From Campylobacterales bacterium (GTDB taxonomy: Bacteria; Campylobacterota; Campylobacteria; Campylobacterales; QNZT01): a DNA stretch of 6,125 nt. The DNA is taken from contig JALWKJ010000066.1 of assembly GCA_027081495.1 (NCBI GenBank), forward strand, positions 1 through 6,125. Reading direction: 5' to 3'. Each line of letters starts with the position of its first letter. Within the stretch, counting starts at the first letter, position 1. This document shows positions 4,585 to 6,125 of this stretch, one piece after another. Under the pieces are notes generated by a model. It was not told the origin of the DNA and did not search any database. It worked only from the letters and a program-made list of their open reading frames with translations. Position numbers and translations under genes: made by a program.

Positions 4585-5207
4585 ATTTTTCTAACGACGG
4601 CGGAACAAATACTAAGTCCAAAAGCTCCCGTAACTCCTACAAACGAACCCAACCCTTTACACAAAGCGGGCTCGGGCGAATAAACGACATTAAAATCACC
4701 TTTAAATCCGCTTTTTTTGAGTTCATAGCGAAACTTTTTCGCCAGCGGATCACCTCTGGTTTTCCAGATAGAGACAAACTCTATTTTTGTAGGATCGAGT
4801 TTTTTTGCCCCGCCGGTAGCGCTTATGAGTTTTTTATGGGTTTTATGCGCTACGGCGACTTTTGCTTTCATATCGTCTATGGCGTCTATTACGAGATCAT
4901 AAGGAGAAAAATCAAACTCTTCACACCATAAAGGCGTTATCTTTTCTCTTATCGGAGTTATAGAGGGATAAAGTTTTTTCATCTGCTCCACTTTGATAGA
5001 ACCGATATTTTCACTTCCTATCTGTCGATTTTGATTACTCTGCTCAAAAACATCAAAATCGACAACGGTAACATCCCTCAAACCGCTTCGCATCAGACAA
5101 TCAAGACAAAATCCTCCGATACCTCCGACCCCAAGAAGTAAAACTTTCGCTTCTTGAAGCTTTTGGAAATCATCTCCCAAAAGCAGCTTTATACGAGCGT
5201 ATCTCAT
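4575..5207 (-). CDS. tcdA: tRNA threonylcarbamoyladenosine dehydratase (ThiF/MoeB superfamily)
   Basis: TcdA uses ATP to cyclise t6A at tRNA position 37 to ct6A. The 210 residues show the E1-like ATP site GVGGIGG (26-32), acidic residues in VVDFD (50-52) and NQNRQ (58-62), then DAIDD (108-112) and TGGA (131-134). Segments specific to TcdA over ThiF or MoeB are LDPTKIEF, GDPLAKKFR (about 152-160) and VVYSPEPA (about 174-181), and no Cys-zinc cluster of MoeB type is seen. It is about 55-60 residues shorter than E. coli TcdA, mostly in the C-terminal half. A GTG at 5213 is in frame, but it overlaps the Shine-Dalgarno AAGAGG (5218-5213), which sits five bases before the ATG at 5207. That ATG also forms an ATGA overlap with the surE stop. 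The order surE then a MoeB/ThiF gene also occurs in Campylobacter jejuni, as I recall. Confidence 0.87.
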   Translation of the reverse strand: MRYARIKLLLGDDFQKLQEAKVLLLGVGGIGGFCLDCLMRSGLRDVTVVDFDVFEQSNQNRQIGSENIGSIKVEQMKKLYPSITPIREKITPLWCEEFDFSPYDLVIDAIDDMKAKVAVAHKTHKKLISATGGAKKLDPTKIEFVSIWKTRGDPLAKKFRYELKKSGFKGDFNVVYSPEPALCKGLGSFVGVTGAFGLSICSAVVRKICS

Positions 5208-5995
5208 ATCCACCTCTTTAAAGCTTTTATATCCTCATACGATGTCATATCCAAATGTATCGGGGTGATAGATACAAATCCCTTATGTACCGCTTCAAGA
5301 TCGCACATATGCTCTTCTCCTCTTCTATCCCATTCAAACGCGGGAAGTCCTATCCAGTAAAACTCTTCGCCTCTTGGATTTCTATGCAAATGAGCGCTGT
5401 TTGCGTAAATCCTTTTACCGGCGTTTGTTATCTTATAACCTTTACATTCGCTTTTTGGAATCGGAGGGACATTTACATTTAAAAGTTTTCTCTCACCCAA
5501 AGGAAAATCTTCGTTTAATATCTTCAAAGCCAAATCTTTTGCGACCTCGGCGGCCAAATCATAACCGAAATCGAAAATATTTTGACACTTGTCTTTACAA
5601 ACCTGAGAGATAGCCATAGACGGTATCCCTTGCAATACCCCCTCCATAGCGCCGCCGACCGTTCCGCTATATGTGATGTCTTCTCCCATGTTCGAGCCTC
5701 TGTTTATGCCGCTTACGATTAGATCCGGTTTTTGACCGTTCGCAAAATGAGCGTTTAACGCTAAAAAGACGCAATCGGTCGGAGTTCCGTCGTCAAGTTT
5801 ATAAAAATCGTCGTCTATCTCTATAAAACGCAAAGGTTTTGATAGCGTCATGCTATGCGCGCATGCGGATTTTTCCGAAGTCGGAGCGGTTATAATCACT
5901 CTTGCTATCTCTTTAAGAGAGTTCGCAAGCGCAATCAATCCTAAACTCTCAAATCCGTCGTCGTTTGTTATAAGTATGGTCTTCTTTTTGTTCAT
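5204..5995 (-). CDS. surE: 5'/3'-nucleotidase SurE
   Basis: SurE is a cytoplasmic, metal-dependent phosphatase that releases phosphate from nucleoside monophosphates and short polyphosphates, and is linked to stress survival. The 263-residue length is normal. The metal site is visible: D12 and D13 in ITNDDG, S43 in EKSACAHSMT, and N98 in SGINRGSN. Other family blocks are DGTPTDCV (69-76), YSGTVGGAMEG (109-119) and LLNVNVPP near residue 170. It heads a three-gene operon with tcdA (4-base overlap) and the phytase-like gene. No Shine-Dalgarno precedes the ATG, and an extended -10 promoter lies six bases upstream, so the message may be leaderless. Confidence 0.95.
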   Translation of the reverse strand: MNKKKTILITNDDGFESLGLIALANSLKEIARVIITAPTSEKSACAHSMTLSKPLRFIEIDDDFYKLDDGTPTDCVFLALNAHFANGQKPDLIVSGINRGSNMGEDITYSGTVGGAMEGVLQGIPSMAISQVCKDKCQNIFDFGYDLAAEVAKDLALKILNEDFPLGERKLLNVNVPPIPKSECKGYKITNAGKRIYANSAHLHRNPRGEEFYWIGLPAFEWDRRGEEHMCDLEAVHKGFVSITPIHLDMTSYEDIKALKRWI

Positions 5996-6001
5996 GAAGA
6001 T

Positions 6002-6010
6002 ATTATAGCA
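6002..6010 (-). promoter_or_regulatory. Extended -10 promoter of the surE operon
   Basis: TGCTATAAT reads on the minus strand at 6010-6002, a perfect extended -10 element, so the lack of a -35 box is tolerable. Its last base is six bases before the surE ATG, so transcription should begin at or one base before the A of the ATG. Confidence 0.6.
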
Positions 6011-6079
6011 TATAAATTTTTTATATAAATATCCGATCTACACAAAAGGCAATACCCTAAAATTACCGGGAGGAACTGG

Positions 6080-6125
6080 ATGTTATCATTTGTAAAAAAA
6101 GAGCGGCAAGAAGACAACGGCATAC
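6080..6125 (+). CDS. Start of an unidentified gene (runs off the right edge)
   Basis: Fifteen codons are visible, beginning MLSFVKKERQEDNGI. The start is supported by a strong ribosome binding site, GGGAGGA at 6068-6074, five bases before the ATG. It is divergent from surE, with 84 bases between the two starts. The charged N-terminus has no signal peptide. Too little is present to name a family. Confidence 0.55.
   Translation, partial: MLSFVKKERQEDNGI

Noticed and set aside
6010..6026. AT-only inverted repeat ATATAAA/TTTATAT between surE and the divergent gene
   Set aside because: It is low-complexity A/T sequence with a three-base loop, easily produced by chance in a promoter region.

Overview
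The window looks like an AT-rich chromosomal segment from a member of the Campylobacterota (Epsilonproteobacteria), probably a free-living one. Three things point there. The surE gene sits directly before a MoeB/ThiF-type tcdA gene, as I recall in Campylobacter. There is a gluconate-2-dehydrogenase-like pair resembling Campylobacter Cj0414/Cj0415. The promoters have good TATAAT boxes preceded by T-rich DNA and no clear -35 box. This placement is inference; no rRNA or tRNA gene is present to confirm it.

Region 1-870 (minus strand) holds a Tat-exported gluconate 2-dehydrogenase subunit 3-like protein. It overlaps by ATGA the start of a GMC-family flavoprotein that runs off the left edge. Together they would form a periplasmic sugar-acid or alcohol dehydrogenase. 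Region 871-1048 is a divergent promoter region with three CTACACA boxes, two of them 11 bp apart.

Region 1049-2220 (plus strand) is the unusual part: three consecutive small, exported, cysteine-rich proteins. The first is a 103-residue periplasmic protein with five GKC motifs and nine Cys, most at 5-residue spacing, recalling HvfA-type precursors of copper-binding modified peptides. The second is a 48-residue lipoprotein with a GCGCGC core. The third is a 55-residue lipoprotein with a CxxC. Each has its own strong ribosome binding site and is separated by 260-290 bases containing hairpins and repeats. The two lipoproteins look like diverged paralogues and share upstream sequence motifs. No modifying enzyme for such peptides is visible here.

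Region 2219-3520 holds gltA (hexameric-type citrate synthase, minus strand). It converges on the lipoprotein genes, and a hairpin at 2219-2242 can serve both. It has its own promoter near 3550.

Region 3574-5995 (minus strand) is a tight three-gene operon: surE (nucleotidase), tcdA (tRNA ct6A dehydratase) and an exported phytase/esterase-like protein, with overlaps of 4 and 10 bases. The surE promoter lies so close to its ATG that the message may be leaderless. At the right edge the first 15 codons of a divergent plus-strand gene are visible.
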